From Streptomyces sp. NBC_01454 (lineage in GTDB: Bacteria; Actinomycetota; Actinomycetes; Streptomycetales; Streptomycetaceae), in assembly GCF_036227565.1 (NCBI RefSeq), contig NZ_CP109460.1, positions 4,836,001-4,900,000 on the forward strand: a stretch of 64,000 nt of DNA. The letters run 5' to 3'. A program made the translations under genes and the position numbers. Positions 32,178-40,755 of the stretch are shown piece by piece (position 1 is the first letter of the stretch; each line of letters begins with the position of its first letter). The notes under the pieces were generated by a model. That model was not told where the DNA came from, did not search any database, and saw nothing but the letters and a program-made list of their open reading frames with translations.

Positions 32178-34409
32178 GTGGCCACCTTCCTCTACAAACT
32201 CGGACGCCTCGCCTTCCGGCGGCGCCGCTTCGTCGCCCTCATATGGGTGGCCCTGCTGGCCGTCGCCGGTGTCGGTGCCGCCACCTCCGCCTCCCCGGCC
32301 GCCGACTCCTTCTCGGTCCCCGGCACCGAGGCCCAGCGCGCCTTCGACCTGCTCGACCAGCGGTTCCCCGGCGCGAACGCCGACGGGGCCACGGCCCGGG
32401 TGGTCTTCCGGGCCCCCAAGGGCGAGACCATGAAGGACCCGGCGAACAAGGCCGCCGTCGAACACACCGTGCGCGCCCTGAAGTCGGGCTCCGATCAGGT
32501 CGACCAGGTCGCCGACCCCTACGTCGCCAAGACCCTCAGCAAGGACGCCCGCACCGCCTACGCCCAGGTCACCTACAAGGTCACCGGCTTCGAGCTGACC
32601 GACCACTCCAAGGACGCCCTCAAGGACGCGGCCAAGGACGGCCGGACGTCCGGGCTGACCGTCGAGGTCGGCGGCAACGCGCTGCAGGCCATCCCCGAGA
32701 CGGGAGCCACCGAGGTCATCGGTATCGGCGTCTCCGCGGTGGTCCTCGTGCTCACCTTCGGCGCGCTGATCGCGGCCGGACTGCCGCTGCTGACCGCGCT
32801 GATCGGCGTCGGCATCGGCGTCTGCACCATCACCGCGCTCAGCAGCGCGCTCGACCTGTCCAAGACGACCTCGACGCTGGCGATGATGATCGGTCTCGCC
32901 GTCGGCATCGACTACGCCCTGTTCATCGTCTCCCGCTACCGCGCCGAACTCACCGAGGGCCGGGAGCGGGAGGAGGCCGCCGGACGAGCGGTGGGCACCG
33001 CGGGCTCCGCGGTCGTCTTCGCCGGACTGACCGTGGTGATCGCGCTGGTCGGCCTCGCCGTCGTCCACATCCCGATGCTGACGAAGATGGGCCTGGCCGC
33101 GGCCGGCACCGTCGTCATCGCCGTCCTCATCGCGCTCACCCTCATCCCGGCGCTGCTGGGCTTCGCGGGGAAGCGGGTGCTGCCCCGCAAGACACGGGCC
33201 GCCGAGGAGACCGGCGGGCAGGGCGCCACGGGCGTGGCCGGCCGGCCCAACATGGGCACCCGCTGGGCGCGGTTCGTGCTGCGCCGCCCCGTCCTCGTCC
33301 TCCTCGCCGTGGTGCTCGGCCTCGGCGCCGTCGCGGTCCCCGCCGCCTCCCTGGAGCTGGGCCTGCCCGACGACGGCGCGCAGCCCACCCACACCACCCA
33401 GCGCAAGGCGTACGACCTGGTGTCGGACGGCTTCGGCCCCGGCTTCAACGGCCCGCTGATGCTGGTCGTCGACGCGCGGGACGTGCACAAGGGGCAGAGC
33501 GCCAAGTCCGCCGCCGCGCGGGTCGCCACGAAGGTGAAGGCCCTCGACGACGTCGCCGTCCTCACCCCGCCCGTCTTCAACAAGGCCGGCGACACCGCGC
33601 GGCTCACCGTCGTCCCGAAGTCCAAGCCCAGCAGCGCCGCGACCGAGGACCTGGTCCACGACATCCGGTCGAAGACCGCCGGCATCGCGACGGACACCGG
33701 CGCGCGGACCCTGGTCACCGGCGCCACCGCGATGAACGTCGATGTCTCGCAGAAGCTCAACGACGCCCTGGTGCCCTACCTCGCGCTGGTCGTCGGCCTG
33801 GCCTTCCTCCTGCTGATGGTCGTCTTCCGCTCAGTGCTGGTCCCGCTCAAGGCGGCCCTGGGCTTCCTGCTGTCGGTGGTGGCGGCTCTCGGCGCGGTCG
33901 TCGCCGTCTTCCAATGGGGCTGGCTGGCCGACCTGTTCGGGGTCGAGCAGACCGGGCCGATCATGAGCATGATGCCGATCTTCCTGGTGGGTGTGGTCTT
34001 CGGCCTGGCGATGGACTACGAGGTCTTCCTCGTGACGCGGATGCGGGAGGCCTTCGTCCACGGCGAACGCCCCGGCGAGGCCGTCGTCACCGGCTTCCGG
34101 CACGGCGCCCGGGTGGTCACCGCCGCCGCGGTCATCATGATCAGCGTCTTCGCCGGCTTCATCGGCTCCTCCGACTCGATGATCAAGATGATCGGCTTCG
34201 GCCTCGCCGTCGCCGTCTTCTTCGACGCCTTCCTCATCCGGATGGCCCTCGTCCCCGCCGTCCTGGCCCTGCTGGGCCGCGCGGCCTGGTGGCTGCCCCG
34301 GTGGCTCGGGCGGATCCTGCCGAACGTGGACGTCGAGGGCGAGGGCCTGCGCGAGCGGTCCGCCGGCGAAGCGGACGTGCGCGACGCCCGCACACCGGAA
34401 CGCGTCTGA
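32178..34409 (+). CDS. MMPL/RND family transporter
   Basis: The 743-residue membrane protein has the two-fold MMPL layout: helix 1 (18-37), a periplasmic domain, five helices, then a second copy. The charged intramembrane motifs are GLAVGIDYALFIVSRYR and GLAMDYEVFLVTRMRE, carrying the proton-relay Asp-Tyr pairs. MMPL proteins export lipids, siderophores or antibiotics. GTG start at 32178. Divergence from tricorn and linkage to tetR suggest inducible efflux. Confidence 0.9.
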   Translation: MATFLYKLGRLAFRRRRFVALIWVALLAVAGVGAATSASPAADSFSVPGTEAQRAFDLLDQRFPGANADGATARVVFRAPKGETMKDPANKAAVEHTVRALKSGSDQVDQVADPYVAKTLSKDARTAYAQVTYKVTGFELTDHSKDALKDAAKDGRTSGLTVEVGGNALQAIPETGATEVIGIGVSAVVLVLTFGALIAAGLPLLTALIGVGIGVCTITALSSALDLSKTTSTLAMMIGLAVGIDYALFIVSRYRAELTEGREREEAAGRAVGTAGSAVVFAGLTVVIALVGLAVVHIPMLTKMGLAAAGTVVIAVLIALTLIPALLGFAGKRVLPRKTRAAEETGGQGATGVAGRPNMGTRWARFVLRRPVLVLLAVVLGLGAVAVPAASLELGLPDDGAQPTHTTQRKAYDLVSDGFGPGFNGPLMLVVDARDVHKGQSAKSAAARVATKVKALDDVAVLTPPVFNKAGDTARLTVVPKSKPSSAATEDLVHDIRSKTAGIATDTGARTLVTGATAMNVDVSQKLNDALVPYLALVVGLAFLLLMVVFRSVLVPLKAALGFLLSVVAALGAVVAVFQWGWLADLFGVEQTGPIMSMMPIFLVGVVFGLAMDYEVFLVTRMREAFVHGERPGEAVVTGFRHGARVVTAAAVIMISVFAGFIGSSDSMIKMIGFGLAVAVFFDAFLIRMALVPAVLALLGRAAWWLPRWLGRILPNVDVEGEGLRERSAGEADVRDARTPERV

Positions 34410-34543
34410 CGAGCCGTCACCGCGCCGGCCGCCGGCCACCCGCCGCCGGCCGGCGCACCGAGACCTCCGGGACCGCTGTATGAGCGGAGCGGCACCCCGG
34501 AGCGGGCGCCCCTCCCGTGGGGACGGGAGCGGCGTACCAGGAG

Positions 34544-34589
34544 GGCCCGGCAACGGCCTCCCCGTGGGGACGGGGTCCGTTGCCGGGCC
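34544..34589 (+). terminator. Hairpin terminator after MMPL gene
   Basis: A 13-bp stem (GGCCCGGCAACGG with its complement) encloses a loop that itself contains a small CCCCGT/ACGGGG hairpin, followed by ATTCGTGTG. It lies about 135 bp after the MMPL stop. Confidence 0.75.
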
Positions 34590-34735
34590 ATTCGTGTGAT
34601 ACGGGCAGAAATCAGTAACAAACGGCACGACCTTCCCCGTCCGCCTCGTTCGCACACACGTACCGTCCTTCGGGAAGCCGCCAGTCGGTACCCCGCGTGC
34701 GGGGCCCTCGTGGCCGTTTCGCATCATGGGCGCTC

Positions 34736-34752
34736 TTGCAACACGTTTGCAG
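34736..34752. promoter_or_regulatory. Nur-box-like site TTGCAA-N5-TTGCAG upstream of the Ni/Co importer
   Basis: The published Streptomyces consensus for the nickel-sensing Fur-family repressor Nur is tTGCaa-N5-ttGCAA. This site matches in all but the final base (TTGCAA-CACGT-TTGCAG). It lies 50-66 bp before cbiM and merges into AGGAGG of a small upstream open frame. It implies repression when nickel is plentiful. Confidence 0.7.
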
Positions 34753-34801
34753 GAGGCACCACCATGGGTGGGCTGCGGAACCTGAAGCGGAGAACCCTGA
34801 G

Positions 34802-35932
34802 ATGCACGTACCCGATGGATTCATCAATGCGCCGGTGTCGCTGGCGACCGGCGCGGTCGCCGCGGCCGCGGTCGCGGTCAGCCTGCGCGGCGCCCGGCGG
34901 GAGTTGGCGGGTGCGGGGCAGGGCGGCGTCGCGGGCGCCGAGCGCACGGCGCCGCTGGCCGGACTGGTCGCGGCGTTCATCTTCGCCGTGCAGATGCTGA
35001 ACTTCCCGGTCGCGGCGGGCACCAGCGGACATCTCCTGGGCGGTGCGCTGGCGGCGATCCTCGTCGGCCCGTACACGGGTGTGCTGTGCGTCTCCGTCGT
35101 ACTGCTCATGCAGGGCGTGCTGTTCGCCGACGGCGGGCTGACCGCGCTCGGCGTGAACATCACCGACATGGCGATCGTGACGACCGTGGTCGCCTACGTC
35201 CTGTTCCGCGGGCTGGTGAAGGTGCTGCCGCGCCGGCGCCGCTCGATCACCGTGGCCTCGTTCGTCGCCGCGCTGGTGTCGGTGCCGGCCGCCGCGGTGG
35301 TCTTCACCGCCCTTTACGCGCTCGGCGGGACCGCGGACGTGCCGATCGGCAAGGTCTTCACCGCCATGGTCGGCGTGCATGTGCTGATCGGCATCGGTGA
35401 GGCGGCGATCACCGCGCTGACGGTCGGCGCCGTCATCGCCGTCCGCCCCGACCTGGTCCACGGCGCGCGCGGCCTGACCGCCCCGCTGGAACTGCGCACC
35501 TCACCGCTCGCCGCCCCGGCCGACGCACCCGCCGCCCCGGAGGCCGAGCCCGTCCCGGCCGCCGCGGCCGCCGCCCCCCGCCGCTCCGTGCGCCGCGTCT
35601 GGCTGGCCGGGCTCGCCGCCGCCCTGGTGTGCGCGGGCGGCATCAGCTACTACGCCTCCGCCAGCCCCGACGGCCTGGAGAAGGTCGCCCACGATCAGGG
35701 CATCGACGCCAAGGCCAGGGTCCACGCCACCAAGGACTCCCCGCTCGCCGACTACAGCGTCAAGGACATCACCGACGCGCGGCTGTCCGGCGGCCTCGCC
35801 GGGGTCATCGGGGTCGGCGCGACGCTGGCCGTGGGCACGGGCGTGTTCGTCGTCCTGCGCCGCCGCAAGGGCGCCGCCACCGTCGAGCCGGCCGGCCAGG
35901 GCGCCGAGCGTCCGGCGCCGGAGCGCGCCTGA
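34802..35932 (+). CDS. Fused CbiM-CbiN type substrate-binding membrane component of an ECF Ni/Co transporter
   Basis: The 376-residue protein starts with MHVPDGFINAPVS, the N-terminal metal-binding loop of CbiM/NikM (the N-terminus itself, including Met-His, coordinates Ni or Co). Seven or so helices run to about residue 225. After a Pro/Ala-rich linker comes a CbiN-like part: a helix (265-285), the hallmark ASPDGLEKVAHDQGI, and a second helix near 335-357. CbiM and CbiN are often separate genes; the fusion is common in actinobacteria. With a Nur-like box upstream and no cobalamin riboswitch seen, nickel is the likelier substrate. Start ATG 34802, with GGAGAA eight bases upstream. Confidence 0.88.
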   Translation: MHVPDGFINAPVSLATGAVAAAAVAVSLRGARRELAGAGQGGVAGAERTAPLAGLVAAFIFAVQMLNFPVAAGTSGHLLGGALAAILVGPYTGVLCVSVVLLMQGVLFADGGLTALGVNITDMAIVTTVVAYVLFRGLVKVLPRRRRSITVASFVAALVSVPAAAVVFTALYALGGTADVPIGKVFTAMVGVHVLIGIGEAAITALTVGAVIAVRPDLVHGARGLTAPLELRTSPLAAPADAPAAPEAEPVPAAAAAAPRRSVRRVWLAGLAAALVCAGGISYYASASPDGLEKVAHDQGIDAKARVHATKDSPLADYSVKDITDARLSGGLAGVIGVGATLAVGTGVFVVLRRRKGAATVEPAGQGAERPAPERA

Positions 35933-35933
35933 G

Positions 35934-36695
35934 ATGGGCGCCGGACACGCCCACAAGCTCTACCGGCACGGGCATTCGCCGGTGCACGCGCTGCCGGCGC
36001 ACTGCAAGATCGCGGCGGTGTTCTGCTTCGTCCTCGTCGTCGTCTCCACCCCGCGCGAGGCGCTCTGGGCGTTCGGGCTCTACGCGGCGCTGCTCGCGCT
36101 CGCCGCCGCGGCCGCCCGCGTCCCCGCCGGGTTCCTGCTCACCAGGCTGCTGATCGAGGTGCCGTTCGTCGCCTTCGCCCTGCTGATGCCGTTCGTCGCC
36201 GAGGGCCCGCGGGTGCACGTCGGCGGCCTGAGCCTGAGCACCTCCGGCCTGTGGGGCGCCTGGAACATCCTCGCCAAGGGGACGCTGGGCGTCGCCGCGT
36301 CCGTGCTGCTCGCCGCCACCACCGAACTGCGGGAACTGCTGCAGGGCCTCCAGCGCCTGCGGATGCCGCCGCTGCTCGTCCAGATCGCCTCCTTCATGAT
36401 CCGCTACGGCGACGTGATCACCGACGAGATGCGCCGGATGCGGATCGCCCGGCTCTCCCGCGGGTTCGAGGCGCGCGGCGTGCGGCACTGGGGCGTGCTC
36501 GCCAAGTCCGCCGGCGCGCTGTTCATCCGCTCCTACGAGCGCGGCGAGCGCGTCCACCTCGCCATGGTCAGCCGCGGCTACACCGGCACCATGCCCGTCG
36601 TCGACGCGGCCTGCGCCACCCGCGCACAATGGACCCGCGCGGCCGCCCTCCCGCTCGCCGCGCTCGCCGTCTGCCTCCTGGGATGGACCCTTTGA
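35934..36695 (+). CDS. cbiQ: ECF transporter transmembrane (T) component CbiQ/NikQ
   Basis: The 253-residue integral membrane protein has about five helices and the coupling motifs that bind the ATPase: RMRIARLSRGFEARG and GERVHLAMVSRGYTG (Ala-Arg-Gly-type). It begins one base after the cbiMN stop and overlaps cbiO by 13 bases, so it is translationally coupled. It energises metal uptake together with CbiMN and CbiO. Confidence 0.9.
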   Translation: MGAGHAHKLYRHGHSPVHALPAHCKIAAVFCFVLVVVSTPREALWAFGLYAALLALAAAAARVPAGFLLTRLLIEVPFVAFALLMPFVAEGPRVHVGGLSLSTSGLWGAWNILAKGTLGVAASVLLAATTELRELLQGLQRLRMPPLLVQIASFMIRYGDVITDEMRRMRIARLSRGFEARGVRHWGVLAKSAGALFIRSYERGERVHLAMVSRGYTGTMPVVDAACATRAQWTRAAALPLAALAVCLLGWTL

Positions 36696-37462
36696 GCACC
36701 ACCACGCCCGCACCCGCCCCCTCCCTCGCCGTCTCCCGGCTCGCCTACGCCTACCCCGACGGCCACCAGGCGCTCTTCGGCGTCGACCTGACCGTCGGCC
36801 GCGGCGAGCGGGTCGCGCTGCTCGGGCCCAACGGCGCCGGCAAGACCACCCTCGTCCTCCACCTCAACGGCATCCTCGAAGCGGGCGCCGGCACCGTCGC
36901 GGTCGCCGGCCTCCCGGTCGCCAGGAAGAACCTCGCGGAGATCCGCCGCCGCGTCGGCATCGTCTTCCAGGACCCCGACGACCAGCTGTTCATGCCCACC
37001 GTCCGCGAGGACGTCGCCTTCGGGCCGGCGGCCGCGGGCCTGCGCGGCGCGGAGCTCGACGCCCGCGTCACCGAGGCCCTCACCCGGGTCGGCATGGCGG
37101 ACTTCGCCGACCGCCCGCCGCACCACCTCTCCTTCGGCCAGCGCCGCCGGGTCGCGGTCGCCACGGTCCTGGCGATGCGCCCCGAGATCCTCGTCCTCGA
37201 CGAGCCCTCCTCCAACCTCGACCCGGCCTCCCGCCGCGAACTCGCTGACATCCTTCGGTCGTTGGACGTCACCGTCCTGATGGTCACCCACGACCTGCCC
37301 TATGCGCTGGAGCTGTGCCCGCGCTCCGTGGTGCTCTCCGGCGGAGTGATCGTCGCCGACGGCACCACCCAGCAGCTGCTGTGCGACGAGGAACTGATGC
37401 GCACCCACCGCCTGGAACTCCCCTTCGGGTTCGACCCGCGGTCGGTCGACCTGCCGCTGTGA
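36683..37462 (+). CDS. cbiO: ECF transporter ATP-binding protein CbiO/NikO
   Basis: The 259-residue ABC ATPase has Walker A GPNGAGKTT, Q-loop VFQDPDDQLF typical of ECF ATPases, signature LSFGQRRRVAVA (Phe replacing the usual Gly), Walker B ILVLDEPSSNLDP and the H-loop MVTHDLPYA. The ATG at 36683 overlaps cbiQ; a TTG at 36692 forming a TTGA overlap is the alternative. It is the last gene of the importer operon. Confidence 0.9.
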   Translation: MDPLSTTTPAPAPSLAVSRLAYAYPDGHQALFGVDLTVGRGERVALLGPNGAGKTTLVLHLNGILEAGAGTVAVAGLPVARKNLAEIRRRVGIVFQDPDDQLFMPTVREDVAFGPAAAGLRGAELDARVTEALTRVGMADFADRPPHHLSFGQRRRVAVATVLAMRPEILVLDEPSSNLDPASRRELADILRSLDVTVLMVTHDLPYALELCPRSVVLSGGVIVADGTTQQLLCDEELMRTHRLELPFGFDPRSVDLPL

Positions 37463-37565
37463 CCCACCGCCGCGGCCGGGCCGTGTGACGAACGCCACCC
37501 GCCACCGTCCTGGTCATCAGCACTGATCCGCGCGTTGCACCATGGATGGGTCACAAAGGCGACGG

Positions 37566-38765
37566 ATGAGTGGGAAGCAGGAATCAGTGGTGGACGTCCA
37601 GGGCACGGTCGAGGACGGCTTCGAGCCGGTCCGGGACGCTTTCATGGCCAACTTCGACCGCCGCGGCGAGCGGGGTGCGGCGGTCGCCGTCTACCACCAC
37701 GGGCGCAAGGTCGTCGACTTGTGGGGCGGCACGAAGGACGGCGACGCCCAGGGGGAGGCCGCGCCCTGGGAAGCCGGCACGGCCCAGGTGATCCGCTCCG
37801 CCTCCAAGGGCATCGCCGCCGTCGTCCCGCTGCTGCTGCACCAGCGCGGACAGCTCGACCTCGATGCCCCGGTCGGCACGTACTGGCCCGAGTTCAAGGC
37901 CGCCGGCAAGGAACGGGTCCTCGTCCGCCACCTGCTCTCGCACCGCGCCGGGCTGCCGGTGCTGGACACCCCGCTCACCCCCGCCGAGGCCATCGACGGC
38001 GTCAGCGGCCCCGCCGCCCTCGCCGCCCAGGCACCCGCCTGGGAGCCCGGCACCGACCACGGCTACCACGCCCAGACCTACAGCTGGCTGCTCGGCGAGC
38101 TGGTGCGGCGGGTCACCGGCCGCACCATCGGCACCTGGATCGCCGAGGAGATATCCGGGCCGCTCGGCCTCGACCTGTGGCTCGGCCTCCCCGAGGCCGC
38201 ACAGTCCCGCGTCGGCCGGCTCGCCACCGTCGAGACACCGCCGCGGCCCGCCGCTTCCGGGCTCCGGGTCCGCCCGAAGCAGTCCGTCGCCGACGCCTAC
38301 GCCGATCCCGACTCGCTCACCAGCCGCGCCTTCGCGGCGATCTCCCCGGGCCCCGACGAGAACGACCCCGCCTACCGGGCCGCCGAACTCCCCGCCTCCG
38401 CGGGCATCGCCACCGCCCGCTCCCTGGCCCGCTGTTACGCCGCCCTCATCGGCGCCGTCGACGGTCACCCCCGGCTCTTCGCCCCCGCGACCCTCACCCT
38501 CGCCCGCACCGAGGAATCCGCCGGCCCGGACCGCACCCTCCTCGTCCACACCCGCTTCGGCCTCGGCTTCATGCTTCACGGCTCCGCCTCTCCTCTCCTG
38601 GGGCTGGGCTCGTTCGGCCATCCCGGCCGCGGGGGCGCCCTGGCCTGCGCCGACCCGGAGACGGGGCTGGCCTTCGGCTACGTCACGAACGGGATGCAGC
38701 GGAACGTGATGGCGGACGCCCGTGCGCAGGCGCTGGCGCGGGCGGCTTCCCACGTTGCCGGGTGA
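37566..38765 (+). CDS. Serine hydrolase of the beta-lactamase/EstB (class C) family
   Basis: The 399-residue enzyme has the nucleophile motif SASKGIAAV (SxxK, near residue 83), the second catalytic segment HGYHAQTYSWLLGELVRR carrying the Tyr, and a C-terminal GSFGHPGRGGALACADPETGLAFGYVTNGM that takes the place of the KTG/HxG strand. No signal peptide is visible, so it is cytosolic; members act as esterases rather than beta-lactamases. ATG 37566 is preferred on the GGCGACGG spacing; ATG 37542 is in frame. It stands alone, convergent with the EamA gene. Confidence 0.87.
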   Translation: MSGKQESVVDVQGTVEDGFEPVRDAFMANFDRRGERGAAVAVYHHGRKVVDLWGGTKDGDAQGEAAPWEAGTAQVIRSASKGIAAVVPLLLHQRGQLDLDAPVGTYWPEFKAAGKERVLVRHLLSHRAGLPVLDTPLTPAEAIDGVSGPAALAAQAPAWEPGTDHGYHAQTYSWLLGELVRRVTGRTIGTWIAEEISGPLGLDLWLGLPEAAQSRVGRLATVETPPRPAASGLRVRPKQSVADAYADPDSLTSRAFAAISPGPDENDPAYRAAELPASAGIATARSLARCYAALIGAVDGHPRLFAPATLTLARTEESAGPDRTLLVHTRFGLGFMLHGSASPLLGLGSFGHPGRGGALACADPETGLAFGYVTNGMQRNVMADARAQALARAASHVAG

Positions 38766-38871
38766 TCCGCCGTTCTTGTTTCTGTGAGTTTTTCCCGCCT
38801 TCGGCGGGGGCGGGGTGGGTTGTGGGGTGGGGTCCCGGTAGCTGTGTGGTGGTGGCGGGGGCAGGGGCTCC

Positions 38872-38918
38872 GGGGTGTGTTGTCGGACTGCTTCGCTTTA
38901 CGTCCGACAACACACCCC
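38872..38918. repeat. Hairpin A of the palindromic array
   Basis: A 17-bp perfect stem GGGGTGTGTTGTCGGAC with the 13-base loop TGCTTCGCTTTAC. A further GGGGGCAGGGGC/GCCCCTGCCCCC pair extends the structure to 38857-38933. Confidence 0.85.
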
Positions 38919-38981
38919 TCCGCCCCTGCCCCCTCCCGTAGTTCGCCGGGCCCCACCCCGGTGGGGGGATGAGTCAAAGAC

Positions 38982-39031
38982 AAAAGCCAGAAGCTCGGCC
39001 GGAGTGTGACGCGGCCGAGCTTCTGGCTTTT
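38982..39031. terminator. Hairpin B: central 20-bp bidirectional terminator
   Basis: A 20-bp perfect stem (AAAAGCCAGAAGCTC then GGCCG) has a 10-base loop and flanking A/T tracts on both sides, the classical form of a bidirectional intrinsic terminator. Outer arms 38958-38976 and 39032-39050 pair again with one mismatch. Confidence 0.85.
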
Positions 39032-39090
39032 TGACCCATCCCCCCACCGGACGGGGGCGCCATCCCGGACGGGAGGTGGGGGGCCGGAGG

Positions 39091-39135
39091 GGCCTGTGTT
39101 GTGGACGTAAAGCGAAGCAGTCCACAACACAGGCC
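39091..39135. repeat. Hairpin C of the palindromic array
   Basis: A 16-bp perfect stem GGCCTGTGTTGTGGAC has the loop GTAAAGCGAAGCA, which is the exact reverse complement of the loop of hairpin A. Confidence 0.85.
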
Positions 39136-39270
39136 CCGGAGGCCCACCACCGGCACCACCACAGAGCCACAGGCGCCCCCGCCCAAACACAACCCACCCC
39201 CGCCGAAGGCGAAAAACAAACAGACGAGGCACGGCGCCGCAGCCGAAAACGTGGGAAGCGGGCCGCCAGG

Positions 39271-40116
39271 CTACGTCAGCATGAGGCCGATCCCGATCAC
39301 CATCAACCCGGCTGCCGCGATCCGCGGCGCGCCGAACCGTTCCTTGAAGAAGACCGCACCGATCGCGGCGCCGACGATGATCGAGGACTCGCGCAGGGCG
39401 GCGATGGGGGCGAGCGGGGCGCGGGTCTGGGCCCACAGGACCAGGCCGTAGGCGAAGACGGAGAGCACGCCGCCGGCCAGTCCGCGCAGGGCGAAGGGGC
39501 GCAGCTCGGTGAGGAGTTGGCGGCGGCGTGTGGCCAGCGCGTAGGCGGGGATCACGAGGCCTTCGAGGATCATCAGCCAGGCGATGTAGCCAAGGGGGGT
39601 GCCGGAGGCGCGGACGCCCAGGCCGTCGACGGTGGTGTACGAGGCGATGGCCAGGCCGGTGGCGAGCGCGGCGATGATGGCCGGCCAGTGGGGGCGCTTC
39701 CCCGAGCCGCGGATGCCCCACAGGGCGACGCCGACCAGGCCCGCGGAGGCCAGTGCCACGCCGGCCAGTGCCCAGCCGTCGGGGACCTCGTGGACGAAGA
39801 CGGCGGCCAGGACCGTGACGACCAGGGGCGCGGTGCCGCGGGCGATGGGGTACATCTGGCCGAAGTCGCCCAGCTGGAACGACCGCATGAGCAGGGCCTG
39901 GTAGACGATGTGCAGCACGGCGGAGGACAGCAGGAAGGGCCAGGCGTCGGGGGCGGGGAGCGGGGTGACGGCGGCCATGGCCAGGCCGCAGAGCGCACCG
40001 CCGCCGCCGACCAGGGTGAAGGCCAGGAGCTGGTCGCGGATGCCGTGGGCGATGGCGTTCCAGCTGGCGTGGGTGACGGCGGCCAGCAGGACGGCCGCGA
40101 CGACGAGCGGGGTCAC
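39271..40116 (-). CDS. EamA/DMT family transporter
   Basis: The 281-residue membrane protein has ten predicted helices in two EamA repeats (residues about 1-133 and 145-281); the repeat ends are FVHEVPDGWALAGVALASAGLVGVALWG and FFKERFGAPRIAAAGLMVIGIGLML. Such proteins export amino acids or metabolites; the substrate is unknown. GTG start at 40116 overlaps the ybaK stop (GTGA), so the two are coupled. Confidence 0.85.
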   Translation of the reverse strand: MTPLVVAAVLLAAVTHASWNAIAHGIRDQLLAFTLVGGGGALCGLAMAAVTPLPAPDAWPFLLSSAVLHIVYQALLMRSFQLGDFGQMYPIARGTAPLVVTVLAAVFVHEVPDGWALAGVALASAGLVGVALWGIRGSGKRPHWPAIIAALATGLAIASYTTVDGLGVRASGTPLGYIAWLMILEGLVIPAYALATRRRQLLTELRPFALRGLAGGVLSVFAYGLVLWAQTRAPLAPIAALRESSIIVGAAIGAVFFKERFGAPRIAAAGLMVIGIGLMLT

Positions 40117-40667
40117 GAGGTGCGCTCGCGCACGTCCACGACACGGGCCCCGGCGTATTCGACCAGGGCGGTGGGGTCGAGCGGGAAGACGGTGTGCGGG
40201 GTGCCGGCGGCGGCCCAGACCGTCGTGTGGGCGAGCAGTCCGCGATCGGCCAGGACGCGGGTGCGGCTGCGGTGGCCGAAGGGCGGTACGCCGCCGATGG
40301 CGTAGCCGGTGGTCGCGCGCACGAGGTCGGCGTCGGCGCGGCCGACCCGGTCGGCGCCGAGTTCCGCGCGCAGACGTTTCGTGTCGACCCGCCCGGCGCC
40401 GTCCATGAGGACCAGCACCGGCTCGCCTTCTCCCAGCGCTCGGCCTTCCTCGGCCAGGGGGGACCCCCATGCCGTGAAGATCAGCGACTTGACGATCTGG
40501 GCGAGCTCGCAGCCGACGGCCGCGGCGGCCTCGGCGGCGGTGCGGGTGGCCTCGGGGAAGCGGCGGACCTCGACGGTCAGGCCGAGCTCGGCGAGGGCCT
40601 CGGCGAAGCGGGGGTGGGCGGGTGAGCCGGTGGTCTCCGGGGTGGTGTCGGACGCGGAATCGTTCAT
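40113..40667 (-). CDS. YbaK/ProX-type aminoacyl-tRNA deacylase
   Basis: The 184-residue protein has the YbaK domain (TRTAAEAAAAVGCELAQIVKSLIF with the catalytic Lys, then GYAIGGVPPFGH). The family hydrolyses mischarged aminoacyl-tRNAs such as Cys- or Ala-tRNAPro in trans. ATG 40667 is used; ATG 40700 eleven codons upstream has a better Shine-Dalgarno (GGAAGA, seven bases) and may be the real start. It is upstream of, and coupled to, the EamA gene. Confidence 0.87.
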   Translation of the reverse strand: MNDSASDTTPETTGSPAHPRFAEALAELGLTVEVRRFPEATRTAAEAAAAVGCELAQIVKSLIFTAWGSPLAEEGRALGEGEPVLVLMDGAGRVDTKRLRAELGADRVGRADADLVRATTGYAIGGVPPFGHRSRTRVLADRGLLAHTTVWAAAGTPHTVFPLDPTALVEYAGARVVDVRERTS

Positions 40668-40755
40668 GGCCCGCACGCTAGCGAAAGCTGTACGGGCCAT
40701 GCGACCGTCTTCCGGCCGATGAGATGAGGGGCACGTGGTGCGGCGCCCCGCCGCC

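Larger units (their letters stand above)
38797..39210. repeat. Large imperfect palindrome with three serial hairpins
   Basis: The outer arms 38797-38824 (GCCTTCGGCGGGGG...GTGGGTTGTG) and 39188-39210 are reverse complements except for a 5-bp gap. Inside them, hairpin A (38857-38933) and hairpin C (39089-39137) are themselves reverse complements of each other, including their 13-base loops (TGCTTCGCTTTAC versus its complement). Hairpin B (38958-39050) sits at the centre. The unit is therefore symmetric at three levels. It is a convergent-gene spacer and may be a dispersed Streptomyces repeat. Confidence 0.85.
38766..39270. other. Gene-free 505-bp interval occupied by an imperfect palindrome
   Basis: No open frame here has a supported start or family match; those that exist are by-products of the symmetry. 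The interval is dominated by the hairpin array described in the following entries, lying between two convergent genes. Confidence 0.8.

Noticed and set aside
34600..34800. Possible cobalamin riboswitch before the metal importer
   Set aside because: No GCCACTG-type B12 box or the expected core was seen; only AGCCGCCAGTCGG superficially resembles it. The Nur-like box explains control better.
40680..40735. TAGCGT as -10 promoter of ybaK making it leaderless
   Set aside because: No matching -35 at proper distance, and the ATG at 40700 with GGAAGA upstream is an equally good explanation.
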